64,000 nucleotides of DNA from Saccharomyces uvarum (taxonomy: Eukaryota; Ascomycota; Saccharomycetes; Saccharomycetales; Saccharomycetaceae): the NCBI GenBank assembly GCA_947243795.1, contig OX365937.1:186001-250000 (forward strand), read 5' to 3'. A program made the position numbers and the translations under genes. Below, piece by piece: positions 29,578-40,700 of this stretch (positions are counted from its first letter, which is position 1; each line of letters begins with the position of its first letter). The notes beneath the pieces are model-generated. The model made no database searches. It was not told where the DNA came from and saw only the letters and a list, made by a program, of their open reading frames with translations.

Positions 29578-29892
29578 TAGCCAAGAAACAGTGTAATACA
29601 TATTGAAGATACTATCATATTTTCCACTTTAATGTATAATTCATAAATGTTGTCAAGTAATATTCTTTTTTATAATATTGAGGGCAGCCGGCTATTATTT
29701 TGTGTGTCTTCGAAAAATCGGGTTCAAACAGATCTTAGCGGATTTATAGTATAAATAGTTTGGAGAATTGAGGAAGAATGGCAGATTCTCCAAGGGGAAA
29801 AGCAAACCTGGCCAATCCATTATCTCCTTTGATTCGGTAGAAAACTAATAAGTGGCTGGCAAAAAAAGACAAAGAAATAACTACTGCTCTCC
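29578..29892 (+). promoter_or_regulatory. CHS6 promoter region with TATA box
   Basis: The spacer between tandem LSB6 and CHS6. TATAAATA at 29750-29757 is a consensus TATA box, about 140 bp before the CHS6 ATG. TATAATATT-type words near 29670 probably belong to the LSB6 3' end. Confidence 0.45.
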
Positions 29893-32118
29893 ATGAATTT
29901 GTTTTGGCGTTCTGAAACCAAAAAGCAGAATGAAGCACCTGGTGGGGATTACACGTCTGGAAACACACTCCAAGTACAAGAAGTTGGCCAATCCATTAAC
30001 CGAAACATATTCCACAGTTGTCCGCGCATTTTGGAAAGAAAGTTTGGCGAATGTTTGCATCACAGAACACACGTAATCAGGGATTTTATTTCTTCTGGTC
30101 ATGCTGGATTGGGTCCCGTTGAGATAGTCCATATGTCCTACTCGAATAAACAGGAAAAAGAAGAGTTCGGTGAATACTTCTATGTTACTGGAATCGAAGT
30201 TTCCAGTCCTTCAGTACCTGTAGAATTCCTTAAGCTGTTGAAGTCGAACCAGCGAACTTCCAAAAATATTTCTAGTGACATCATATCCACTTATTGCTGT
30301 TTCAATTTTTTTAGTAATCTGGACATTCGTATTAGAAATAATGCTGATGGTACTTTCCAGGCAAAAGCAATTGACTGTGACAAGGAAACTACCGATTTGA
30401 CTATGACAGAAAAAATGTGGGAAGAAACATTCGTTAGTTCCGTGATCAGAACCATTATAACAAACACTAATCCAGAGTTGAAACCCCCTGGCCTGTTAGA
30501 ATGCCCATTCTATATCGAGAAAGATACTGTAGCCTCCTGTAAAAGACTTATTGAATTATTGTGCAGGTTCTTGCCTCGTTCATTGGAGTGCGGATGGGAT
30601 AGCACCAAAAGTACGCAAATTACCATTGTCAATAACTATTTAGTGTATAGCTTAAAAAGTTTTGTCGCAATCACACCAGGATTGATAGATTTTGCCATTG
30701 ATTACCTGAAAGGACTTACCAAGGAAGATCCAATCCACAACCTACACTATAAGGTGGCCATGATTGTACTTTTAGACCAAGTACAAACAAGAGAGCTAGA
30801 AATGGTAACTATTTTGAATGAAACGTTGGACCCGCTTTTATTACTGCTCAATGATTTACCGCCTCGTGATGCAAATTCGGCGCAATTAATGAATTGCATG
30901 AGTGACTTATTAAATATCCAAGCGAATTTTCTGTTCAACAGAGAAGATTATGAGCTAGCGTTAAATGTCTCTAATACATCGACTGAGCTAGCCTTAGATT
31001 GTTTCGAGTCTTGGTACAGTTTAGCCAAATGTCACATCCAGAGGGAAGAGTATGATAAAGCGCTTTTTGCAATAAATTCGATGCCTCGTTTGCGGAAAAC
31101 AGACCAAGTTACGGAAACACTCTATAACAAGTTTCTTAACTCAAACTATTACAAAAAACCATTAAATGGCAGTCAGGAACACTTCGGCTTAACTTCAACG
31201 GAGTTTACGAATCTGTACGGAACGTTGCGAAATTGGAAAGAAGTTGAGTTGAAACAGCAAATATTCGGAAGAATCGCAATGATTAATGAAAAAAAGGTTG
31301 GCTATACCAAAGATATTTGGGATGTCATTGCGATAAAGTTGGGCCCTATTTATGGCCCGCAATCGGCCAATTTAATCAATTTTGTCTCACCCCAAGAGGT
31401 CAAGGGTATAAAAAATACGAACTTAATAGCAAGGAACACAATAGGCAATCAGTTGGGTCAATTTAACAAGAGAATCTATGGATTATTAATGAAAATTGTA
31501 AACAAGATAGGTTGGAATGGACTACTGAACATTCGAACAAAGATCTTTATAATGGAAATTGAATTCTATCAGACGCCTATCAAAATCACTGACGAAAATG
31601 GCCATATACCTATGGAAGCTCGAAACAAACGGTTCTGTGAGCGTTGGCTAGATGATTTATTCTTGGACCTGTACCAAGATCTGAAGTTGAGCAAGATCAA
31701 TCTAAACAATAAAGACGAAAAACACAGCGGATTAGAGTGGGAACTTCTGGGTCTGACCATGCTTCGCACTTGGCATTGGGAGGATGCGGTAGCCTGTCTC
31801 AGAACAAGTATAGTAGCTCGATTCGACCCTGTCAGTTGTCAAGAATTGTTAAGGGTATACCTGCACCCTCCAGAAGACCTTTGGAACGCCACGGTGCTAG
31901 ACTCAGACACAGTAATAAACCTTCTGACTAAGAAAATATCGTACGACTGCAGATATTACAACTACTGTCAGATTTTCAACCTGCAAGTGCTACACAAACT
32001 CTGCGACCAGCTGGGAATGGATACAGTGCGCAGCAAGATTCTCGTTCTATCAAGCGTCGGGGATGAAATGATGGTCATGGTCGACTCCATGATCTCGTGG
32101 GTAGGCGACCTACACTAG
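29893..32118 (+). CDS. CHS6: Exomer cargo adaptor of the ChAPs family
   Basis: The 741-residue product (S. cerevisiae 746) aligns along its full length with Chs6/Bch2. It is mostly helical, with TPR-like repeats in the middle (for example YELALNVSNTSTELALDCFESWYSLAKC-like spacing around 355-395) and conserved aromatic/Trp-rich segments in the last third. With Chs5 and the other ChAPs it forms exomer at the trans-Golgi, which exports the chitin synthase Chs3 to the plasma membrane. Bch2 is the close paralogue; synteny between LSB6 and SAP185 decides for CHS6. Confidence 0.95.
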   Translation: MNLFWRSETKKQNEAPGGDYTSGNTLQVQEVGQSINRNIFHSCPRILERKFGECLHHRTHVIRDFISSGHAGLGPVEIVHMSYSNKQEKEEFGEYFYVTGIEVSSPSVPVEFLKLLKSNQRTSKNISSDIISTYCCFNFFSNLDIRIRNNADGTFQAKAIDCDKETTDLTMTEKMWEETFVSSVIRTIITNTNPELKPPGLLECPFYIEKDTVASCKRLIELLCRFLPRSLECGWDSTKSTQITIVNNYLVYSLKSFVAITPGLIDFAIDYLKGLTKEDPIHNLHYKVAMIVLLDQVQTRELEMVTILNETLDPLLLLLNDLPPRDANSAQLMNCMSDLLNIQANFLFNREDYELALNVSNTSTELALDCFESWYSLAKCHIQREEYDKALFAINSMPRLRKTDQVTETLYNKFLNSNYYKKPLNGSQEHFGLTSTEFTNLYGTLRNWKEVELKQQIFGRIAMINEKKVGYTKDIWDVIAIKLGPIYGPQSANLINFVSPQEVKGIKNTNLIARNTIGNQLGQFNKRIYGLLMKIVNKIGWNGLLNIRTKIFIMEIEFYQTPIKITDENGHIPMEARNKRFCERWLDDLFLDLYQDLKLSKINLNNKDEKHSGLEWELLGLTMLRTWHWEDAVACLRTSIVARFDPVSCQELLRVYLHPPEDLWNATVLDSDTVINLLTKKISYDCRYYNYCQIFNLQVLHKLCDQLGMDTVRSKILVLSSVGDEMMVMVDSMISWVGDLH

Positions 32119-32171
32119 ATACTAGGGTTTCGACTAGCAACAAATTGCTACTATTATCCTATGTTACCGCT

Positions 32172-32248
32172 GCGATGAGTGTAATCTCCATATACGGGTA
32201 ACAACGTCTTTTCTTTTTTTTCCAACTTTCAAACAAAAAATTTTTTTT
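32172..32248 (+). promoter_or_regulatory. PAC-like, Reb1 and RRPE-like sites upstream of SAP185
   Basis: GCGATGAG at 32172-32179 is the PAC core. CGGGTAAC at 32195-32202 is a consensus Reb1 site. An A6T8 tract at 32235-32248 resembles RRPE and also excludes nucleosomes. They lie within 130 bp of the CHS6 stop and 320-400 bp before the SAP185 ATG. The Reb1 site could open the SAP185 promoter or stop read-through from CHS6. The remaining spacer (to 32567) holds no gene. Confidence 0.55.
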
Positions 32249-32567
32249 GCGAGGGATTGACGGTTAACGCCAAAATCAGTCCGAATGGGAAAGGCTTGGG
32301 CATCGCTCGAACTCATCGAACGGAACCATCTGGGTTATATTTTCATCAGGCCTAACTAATAAGGAAGTTTTACTGGTGTGTTTGTAAAAGGTACGCTTGA
32401 GAAAGATCTCATTAACATCTCCGAATAGCCTTAGTTTGAGATAATACATGCTCTTTTTCTTCGTTTGTTTTTAGTTGATTGAAGATTTTTAAACTTTTGT
32501 TTTTAGATAGTTTTTAACAAGAGTGACACCTGTTGTTCTTTGCCCTTTTGAATATTAGAAGAAAAAT

Positions 32568-35500
32568 ATGTCAGGATCCTTTTGGAAGTTTGGACAAGAT
32601 TTCAGTACACAATCTACCCTATCCAAGCTACTGAATAGAGCTTTCATAAAAATCGAGGGCGACGCTACTACTGTGGAAGAAGAGGGAAAGACCAATGTTA
32701 GTATAACTGACGAGAGCTCGGAAAGGAGTTCCTTCAGGTCAGAGGATGAGGAGGATGAAGAATGTGGGTTGCCTAACACGGAAGAAGAATACAAAGACTA
32801 TAAACCAAATATGTACCTTTTGGACGATCTCTTAGATGATGAAGAGCTATATACGGAACTGATGTGCTCTAACTTCAAATTGCTAATATTTTTGAAATAT
32901 CCTGAAGTCCTATCCAAATTGATTGATTACGTTAGAGATAATACCATACTGGATCCCAGTATTGATAGAGTTATTTCTGAAGACACCAAGTTGGTATATG
33001 ATAAAGATTTGGACACTATGGATAGTCCTGAGGATGACACAGAAGGCGGAGGAGGCATCTCCAAAAAGGAAAAGCGAGGTGATGACGACAAGGAAGAGGA
33101 AAAAGAGATTGAAGATGACGACAATGCGTCTGAAGATACGAGGGTAACACTGCCTCCTGAAACAGAAGAACACGATGATATCCGAAGGGCCAGAATAGCG
33201 GCTGAAATATTATCTGCTGACGTATGGCCCATATCGTCTGCTTTAATTGAAAATGAAGAACTCCTGACCAAACTCTGGTCGATTCTTACCCATTCTACTC
33301 CATTATCGATAGAGGCATCAACATATTTTATGAAAATCAATGAGCGTCTGTTGGATATGGATATGGATGGAATCATCGAATTCATTCTTAGAAAAGAACA
33401 CATTGTTGACGATTTCTTAAAACATATAGACAATCCGCCTTTAATGGACTTTTTGCTAAAAGTGATATCGACCGATAAACCAGAAATATCAAATGGAGTT
33501 ATTCAATTGTTTAGAAGACAAAATTTAGTCTCCAAACTGGTCCATTTGCTCGATCCTATATTTGATTCTTCCACCCAATCTGCAGCAGGTGACTTCTTGA
33601 AGGCACTGGTCACCATTAGCGGCAATTGTCCTAATGAAATTGCGTCAAGTATTGGGCCCAATGAGTTAACGAGACAGTTGGTTTCCCCTACTATGATGAA
33701 ACAACTTATGGATATAATGCTCAAAGGAGGCACTTCACTAAACAATGGTGTCGGGATTATTATCGAACTGATAAGAAAAAACAACTCTGATTATGATGTT
33801 ATACAGACGAATTATACTACTATTAAATCTCATCCTCCAACAGATAGAGACCCAATTTACCTAGGGTATTTAGTTAAGTTGTTTTCAGAACGTATGCCCG
33901 ATTTTAACAAGATACTTACCGAAAAGAAAATAACCCCTTTACAGACCTCCTATGGAACGATTGAACCCTTGGGTTTTGAAAGATTTAAAATATGCGAACT
34001 CATTGCTGAACTATTGCACTGCTCAAACATGACTTTATTGAATGAACCAAATGGATACAGTACCGTTAGAGAACGCGATGTCGAGAGAGATAGGGTCTTA
34101 AATCTGGAAAATCAACTTAACTTCAATGATTGCGACGAATCAAAAGAAGATGAGGTTGAGAACGGAGGTGACGCTAATGAAGAGGAGGACGATATGAACC
34201 AAATTGAATCTGCTGGGACATCAATAGATGGCGAAGAAGTTATTGATAAATTGAATTCTTTACAAATAGAGACCAATAAAGTGAACCGAACAATAAGTAA
34301 TGAAGAGAAAGATGATTTGGCGCCAGATTTTAACAGTGGAAGTCTACAAGATGAAGAAAATGAAAATCCCTTTGAACCACAGTACTCAGATGTCATTCTA
34401 GATTCCTCTGATATGGAAAAGGAATTCCGCGTTTCTCCAAACATTGGTGATCAAATGAAGATTGCCTTACAAGATACGAGAGTGATAGATACCATGCTTG
34501 AGATGTTTTTCCATTTCCAGTGGAACAATTTTCTGCATAACGTAGTCTATGATGTCATTCAACAAATTTTCAATGGCCCACTGAAGATAGGTTATAACAG
34601 ATTTCTTTTGAGTGATCTCCTGATCAATATTCGCTTAACTGATATGGTTATCAACGGAAACAACGAATGTGTGAAATATGAAGAAGTGCATAATTCAAGA
34701 CTCGGATATATGGGTCATCTTACTCTAATTGCCGAAGAAGTTACTAAATTCACCGCATACATTGAAGAAATGAATATTAGCTTTGACAACAAAGATGTCA
34801 TGAGCTCTTTATTTGAAGGAAAATGGATCAAATATACCGAGAATGTGTTGGAGGATTTAAAGGAGAAATACAATGCCATATTAGGTGATATTGCCGAAGA
34901 AGGTGACGTATTGGAAGATGAAGAAGAAGATGTTGTTTACAATAAGGGGATGCATCCTGGTGGCACTGTAGATGATTATATCAATGACATGATGCAAATG
35001 GACAATGAACATAGCCAAGAAGAAGTGAATGATGACGGAGAAGGGTATGATAGCTATGATGAAGACGAACCTCGGGAATACCGTGACGATAAATCTAGTA
35101 AGAGAAAAGCATCCGATCCATCAAACGATGCACATGATCAAACAGAACTATTTTACGAATACGTTAACGAGGATGGTACAAAAACAAGGTTAAAATTCAA
35201 CCCATGTCCTGATTCTACAGAACACAATTTGGAGGAGCTGGATAATAACAGCGAAATACCTATAAAACTTAAACGAAGTTTCACAGATGCATACAAAGCC
35301 GAAATAGTGGCCCAGGACATCAGTGGTCACACTGAAGAGGAAGATGGATTTCAACTGGATGCGGATTTGAACGACGACTGGGAGTCATCATCTTCAAATT
35401 CGTTGCCCAAGAGAGCATCTCCTTCCAAAATCGATATAAGCTCGCCCGTATATCAACACCAGTTCGAACTGAATAGCCCCACCGATGAACGTGGCAATTC

Positions 35501-35753
35501 CAAGGGTGAATTTTTAAGCGCAGATGGTCGTAACTTTGACATTGACGAAGAATATGATGAATTGAGCGATGATAGCGATGATAGCGATGAAGAATATGAT
35601 AATTGTGAAGATGAAGAAGATTTAGATGATGCGACTTCCGGCGCATATGCATTATGTAGATCTAAAAGTAAAGACAAGATATCATGGAATGAAGAGGAGC
35701 AGGCGCGACTAATGGGCGTTGTAAAATTTAATTCAGAGCATTACAGGGACTAG
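32568..35753 (+). CDS. SAP185: Sit4 phosphatase-associated SAPS-domain protein
   Basis: The 1061-residue product (S. cerevisiae 1058) has the SAPS/PP6 regulatory-subunit domain at about 200-780, built of helical repeats (for example YFMKINERLLDMDMDGIIEFIL). The N-terminal 30 residues carry FWKFGQDF, conserved in the family. Several acidic tracts (residues 50-70, 150-210, 780-830, and a DDSDDSDEEYD repeat near 1010) flank or interrupt the fold. Saps are positive regulatory partners of the PP2A-like phosphatase Sit4, acting in G1 progression, TOR signalling and Elongator-dependent tRNA modification. Sap190 is the paralogue; neighbours CHS6 and PHS1 support SAP185. Confidence 0.95.
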   Translation: MSGSFWKFGQDFSTQSTLSKLLNRAFIKIEGDATTVEEEGKTNVSITDESSERSSFRSEDEEDEECGLPNTEEEYKDYKPNMYLLDDLLDDEELYTELMCSNFKLLIFLKYPEVLSKLIDYVRDNTILDPSIDRVISEDTKLVYDKDLDTMDSPEDDTEGGGGISKKEKRGDDDKEEEKEIEDDDNASEDTRVTLPPETEEHDDIRRARIAAEILSADVWPISSALIENEELLTKLWSILTHSTPLSIEASTYFMKINERLLDMDMDGIIEFILRKEHIVDDFLKHIDNPPLMDFLLKVISTDKPEISNGVIQLFRRQNLVSKLVHLLDPIFDSSTQSAAGDFLKALVTISGNCPNEIASSIGPNELTRQLVSPTMMKQLMDIMLKGGTSLNNGVGIIIELIRKNNSDYDVIQTNYTTIKSHPPTDRDPIYLGYLVKLFSERMPDFNKILTEKKITPLQTSYGTIEPLGFERFKICELIAELLHCSNMTLLNEPNGYSTVRERDVERDRVLNLENQLNFNDCDESKEDEVENGGDANEEEDDMNQIESAGTSIDGEEVIDKLNSLQIETNKVNRTISNEEKDDLAPDFNSGSLQDEENENPFEPQYSDVILDSSDMEKEFRVSPNIGDQMKIALQDTRVIDTMLEMFFHFQWNNFLHNVVYDVIQQIFNGPLKIGYNRFLLSDLLINIRLTDMVINGNNECVKYEEVHNSRLGYMGHLTLIAEEVTKFTAYIEEMNISFDNKDVMSSLFEGKWIKYTENVLEDLKEKYNAILGDIAEEGDVLEDEEEDVVYNKGMHPGGTVDDYINDMMQMDNEHSQEEVNDDGEGYDSYDEDEPREYRDDKSSKRKASDPSNDAHDQTELFYEYVNEDGTKTRLKFNPCPDSTEHNLEELDNNSEIPIKLKRSFTDAYKAEIVAQDISGHTEEEDGFQLDADLNDDWESSSSNSLPKRASPSKIDISSPVYQHQFELNSPTDERGNSKGEFLSADGRNFDIDEEYDELSDDSDDSDEEYDNCEDEEDLDDATSGAYALCRSKSKDKISWNEEEQARLMGVVKFNSEHYRD

Positions 35754-36077
35754 GCAATTAATAATTCTAATAATAATAATAATAGGAAAGGTAATTATAA
35801 CGGTCGTTATATATATACATTTTTTTTCTGATTCAAGATTGTTTAATTAAATACATTTTATTCCGGTTTTCTTTCCATCGTTGTCGCTCAATTCAATGAC
35901 ATTAGTTTTGGTCATTCAACATACAAAAACGAAAAAAGGCGTTTTTTTTCTCGCGTAGTTTTTTCGAGTTCTGTTGAATTTACATAAATTCGGTTTGATA
36001 TATCAATAGCATCTCAAGATAAAATAGCAGAGATGTGATCAAACCAAAAGAAATAGCTTGGGTCGAATCATTTCAAG
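35754..36077 (+). other. SAP185-PHS1 spacer with a short (TAA)n repeat
   Basis: A (TAA)5-6 microsatellite lies at 35768-35784, just after the SAP185 stop. A long AT-rich stretch with T tracts follows (35820 and 35943), likely the SAP185 terminator and the PHS1 promoter. No other gene is seen. Confidence 0.5.
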
Positions 36078-36731
36078 ATGTCAAAAAAACTTTCATCTCC
36101 ATTGTCCTTTCTGCCACTGTATAATTTATTTTCTGCGGTTGGTTGGTCGTATTTGCTTTACTTGGTCGTTTCTCTCTATCCAAAGATTGGCCAGCCATCA
36201 TTCTTCTACCAAACTAAGAATATTGCCACTCTTATCCAATGTGGTGCTGCAATTGAGATCGTAAATTCGTTATTGGGAATTGTGCGCTCCCCATTATTAA
36301 CCACTGTTGCTCAAGTGTCTTCTAGATTATTAGTTGTCATAGGTATATTCCAGTTGTTGCCAAATACTAGCGGCGTTCAGTCAGTTGTTTACATCTCATT
36401 ATTGCTGGCATGGTCTATAACTGAGATTGTCAGATACTTGTATTATTTTTTCACTTTAGTGTTTAAAAGTGGTGCACCAAAGATTTTAGTCCTATTGAGA
36501 TATAACTTATTCTGGGTCTTGTACCCTACAGGAGTTGCTAGTGAACTATGCATCATTTACTGCACTCTGAACGCAGCCGAAACCCAGTATTGCTTGCTTT
36601 ACAAGAGGGTATTGCAGGCCGCCATGATAGCTTATATCCCTGGTTTCCCAATGTTATTCTTACATATGGTAACACAAAGAAAGAAGGTCATGAAGAGTTT
36701 AAGTTCTCCTTTCGGGAAAAAACTGATTTAA
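36078..36731 (+). CDS. PHS1: Very-long-chain (3R)-3-hydroxyacyl-CoA dehydratase
   Basis: The 217-residue product is the same length as S. cerevisiae Phs1. It has six hydrophobic segments. The two catalytic residues known from yeast are present at the same positions: Y149 and E156, in WVLYPTGVASELC. The C terminus is KKLI, a KKXX retrieval signal for the ER membrane. Phs1 carries out the third step of the fatty-acid elongation cycle, after Elo2/Elo3 and Ifa38 and before Tsc13. It thereby supplies C26 acyl chains for sphingolipids, and is essential. The start ATG at 36078 is unambiguous. Confidence 0.98.
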   Translation: MSKKLSSPLSFLPLYNLFSAVGWSYLLYLVVSLYPKIGQPSFFYQTKNIATLIQCGAAIEIVNSLLGIVRSPLLTTVAQVSSRLLVVIGIFQLLPNTSGVQSVVYISLLLAWSITEIVRYLYYFFTLVFKSGAPKILVLLRYNLFWVLYPTGVASELCIIYCTLNAAETQYCLLYKRVLQAAMIAYIPGFPMLFLHMVTQRKKVMKSLSSPFGKKLI

Positions 36732-36980
36732 ATACTTTAAATACACCTCGTACATAGTACGTCTAGACAATTAGATTCTTTATATTGGAATTACCGTATC
36801 ATCTCCAATTGACATTGAAATAAACCTAGCGGTGCACGGGTCTCTATTTTCAATATAATTGTGAAAAGTAGCCAAGTTAGACGACTTTTGAAGAGAAGTC
36901 GAAGAACACTTCAACACACCCTACATAACAGACCCAAACAGCGGTTCAGAAACAGTTTTGGGAGTGCTCATTTAGTCTCC

Positions 36981-37466
36981 ATGCTACAATTAAAATTCGT
37001 AAGGCCGGTGGCCAGGATGACACCTATTTTTAGGCCATTTACCAATTATTCCTTCAGAACTTTAACCACGACGTCAAAAATCGTGAACACAGAACCCGAG
37101 AGCTCCCGCCCGGATACGACCCCACTAAAACTATCGAATGAACTATATGCAGTGTTCAAGATTCATAATCGCCCCTATTTGGTAACAAAGGGTGATCGGG
37201 TTATTCTTCCATTCAAGTTGAAACAAGCAGAAGTGGGTGATGTATTAAATATGACCGATGTAACGACTATAGGTTCCCGCAACTACAAACTCGTTGATCA
37301 TCCGATTGATACTTCTCTGTATACTTTAAAAGCAACTGTTGTGGAGAAGACTAAGAGAGCCTTTCAAAGCAGGGAGGTAACGAAGAGGAGAAATAGGCGA
37401 GTTCGTCATGCCAACAGCAAAGGTGATCTGACAATTTTGAGGGTATCCCAACTGAGTATAAATTGA
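36981..37466 (+). CDS. MRPL49: Mitochondrial large-subunit ribosomal protein bL21m
   Basis: I start at ATG 36981, giving 161 residues, the length of S. cerevisiae Mrpl49. The frame is open 40 codons farther upstream but only from a GTG. The first 50 residues are a basic, Ser/Thr-rich mitochondrial presequence. The rest is the L21 fold, with [19 protein letters not shown], a [11 protein letters not shown] segment, and a basic RRNRRVRH stretch that contacts rRNA. It is part of the 54S subunit of the mitoribosome. Confidence 0.96.
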   Translation: MLQLKFVRPVARMTPIFRPFTNYSFRTLTTTSKIVNTEPESSRPDTTPLKLSNELYAVFKIHNRPYLVTKGDRVILPFKLKQAEVGDVLNMTDVTTIGSRNYKLVDHPIDTSLYTLKATVVEKTKRAFQSREVTKRRNRRVRHANSKGDLTILRVSQLSIN

Positions 37467-37743
37467 ACAAAACGTATATATATATATTCATATATATACA
37501 TGTGCTATCATGTAAATAATAATCAAATATACTGATCTTCTCTTTGATATACCCAATGCAATTCAATTCCTGCCGGACGCGCTTTTTACATTCTTGGTGG
37601 CATGAAATTTCAACATCAAAATAAATAAAACGAGCATCGGATCATATCAAGGAACTGAATTGACATACAAAACGAAAGTACAAGCAAGAGCATCACTACA
37701 AGAAACCAACTAGGGGAACAAGATAGTGAGAGTGTTCCTTCAA

Positions 37744-40700
37744 ATGCCGTTTTTGAGGAAAATAGCAGGAACTGCGCATACGCACTCTAGGTCTGATTCA
37801 AACACATCAATCAAATTTGGTCATCAGCCGACTAATTCGCTCGGATCAACTAAAAGTATAGGCAAAAGTCCCCGAGTAACGTCTCGAAAAAGCATCTATA
37901 GTGATATTAAAAACCAATACACAATCGTAGCCCCCAATAGTAATTCCCAGTTGTACGAAACCACTCCAGCTACTGAAAAATCTTTTAATTGGACCATGGA
38001 TGACCACATCTCAGCAACAACTGTTGAAACTCCGACGACTGTTACAAGCACTTTATATAAAAACGAAAACGGACTGGGGAGCTTTTCTGATTCCAGGAAG
38101 TCTTCGGGTGGTAATAGTGTAAATAGTTTATCGTTTGATAAGTTAATACTATCATGGGATCCTACAGACCCAGACGAATGGACAATGAACCGCGTCACTT
38201 CATGGTTTAAATTCCATGATTTCCCAGAATCGTGGATAACGTTCTTTAAAAAACATCAACTGTTCGGCCATAGGTTCATTAAGCTACTTGCATATGTGAA
38301 TTTTGCTGTTTATGAAAAATATTTACCACAGACGAAGACCGCTTCATATACCAGGTTTCAACAGTTACTTAAAAAGACAATGGCCAAGAATGTAACAAAT
38401 AGCCACATTCGTCAAAAAAGCGCAAGCAAATTGAAGGGTTCCAGATCTTCCAGTGAATCAATCAAATCTAAATTCAAAAGTAGTAGATCACAAGAAGATA
38501 TTTCCAATTCAAGGTCAACTTCAGAGTCCGCATTAAGCCCAACAAAATCAGGTCCTTCTAAGACAGATGAAAGGAATTTTTTACATTCCGCACAAACCCA
38601 CCAAAAGACCAAAAGCGCAAGTGCTTTATACAGAAGGAGTTTTATATCTCTAAGAGGCTCATCATCAACTAATGATTCCTCAGTTAAGTCGCCTACAAAT
38701 ATCAAATTAAGTATACCGGCTCGGCCACATTCAATTATTGAACCCGACAACACACTCACCAAGTCAGCTAGCCCACCTGCATCCCCTTCGTACCCTAGCA
38801 TTTTTAGAAGACATCACAAAAGTAGTTCATCAGAATCTTCTTTATTAAATTCTCTTTTTGGTACCGGAATAGGTGAGGAACCATCAACTAGGCCTAATTC
38901 ACAGGGTCATAGCCTTTCTAGCGAAAACCTGGCTAAAGCAAAAACTAAACACTATGAAACCAATGTTTCCTCACCTTTAAAACAATCTTCATTACCCACT
39001 TCGGACGATAAGGGAAATTTATGGAACAAATTCAAAAGAAGAAGTCAAATAGGAGCTCCAAGTCCAATCACAGTTCCTCATGCGGCTCCTCAGGCAACCC
39101 CATCATTAAAATCAAGCTCAAGTGCTACGACTTTAACCACACAAACCACACAAACCAATGAATTACCTGTACCGTCACCATCACCATCACCATCATTAAT
39201 AGCCAAAACCGTGAATGAAAATTCAGAGGTTATCAGCACGGAAAATGTATATGAGCGCCCTTCAACAGCAGCACCTTCTAGATTAGTGTGTCCTGATTAC
39301 TACAACTCAGATGAGGTAATTTCACCGCCAGTAAATAATCACCCTTATAGTGTAAAAAACTTTTTGCTAGAACAGAAATTTTATCCTATGAAGAAGACAG
39401 AATACGGTGGCAGTGATAATAAGTATGTGCTGGTTACTAAAGATAACTTGCATTTCGTTCCAGTAAATTTACAGCATGTGGCAAGTTTATATAGTTTTAA
39501 GGAGTCTGCACTCTCAAAACTGGGAATAAATCATAAAAGCGTCACGTTCCATATGACAGATTTTGATTGCGAAATTGGAGCAGCTCTTCCTGATGATACT
39601 CTAGAATTTTTAAAGAAAAGTTTATTTTTGAACACATCTGAAAAAATCTACGTTAAGGATCAAACAAAAGTTCAGCAGAAATCGAAATCTACCGCTCATA
39701 CTTCAGAAAGCCATGCTGCCTTAAAATCAGTGAAAAGCAAAAGCTCAATGAGATCTGGAACAAGTAGTTTAATAGCGTCAACTGATGATGTTTCCATTGT
39801 CACATCCTCATCTGATATAACGTCGTTTGATGAGCACGCCTCAGGTACCGGGCGTAGATACCCACAAACTCCAAGCTACTACTACGATAGAGTTCCCAAT
39901 ACAAGCACAAATGAAGAGCTGAATTATTGGAATATTAAAGAGGTTCTTTCCCACGAGGAAGTTGCACCAAAAATGGTGTATAAAACAAGTCCAAAATTGG
40001 AACTCAGCTTACCGGACAAAGCAAATAAACTGAACATTCCAACGCCCATAACAGAAAATGAAAGTAAGAGTAGCTTTCAAGTACTAAGGAAAGATGAAGG
40101 GACCGAAATCGATTTTAACCATCGCAGAGAATCACCTTATACAAAACCGGAATTAGCACCGAAAAGAGAGGCTCCCAAACCTCCAACAAATACTTCTCCT
40201 CAAAGGTCACTGTCCACTTCTAAACAGAATAACCCAATGCGCCTAATGAGGGCAAGTACAAAAATTTCGAGAAGCAAACGATCTAAACCACTACCACCTC
40301 AACTAATATCTTCTCCTATAGAGGCTAGTAGTTCATCTCCTGATTCAGTTACTTCTTCGTACACTCCAGCTTCAACACATGTTTTAATTCCCCAACCATA
40401 TAAGGGTGCAAACGATACTATGCGCAGATTGAAAACAGAGCAAGACTCCTCGAGCACATCCCCATCCTTGAAAATGAAACAGAAAGTGAATCGATCAAAT
40501 TCAACTGTATCAACTTCAAACTCAATCTTTTATTCTCCTTCGCCTTTATTAAAAAGAGGAAATTCAAAAAGAGTTGTTTCTTCGACGTCTGCAGCCGACA
40601 TATTTGAAGAAAATGATATAACATTCGCCGATGCGCCGCCGTTATCTGAGGATGACGATGAAAGTGATAACAACGATTCTAGCTCATCCGATGATATTAT

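Noticed and set aside
36861-36980. 40-codon N-terminal extension of MRPL49
   Set aside because: Begins at GTG; the ATG at 36981 gives exactly 161 residues with a proper presequence.
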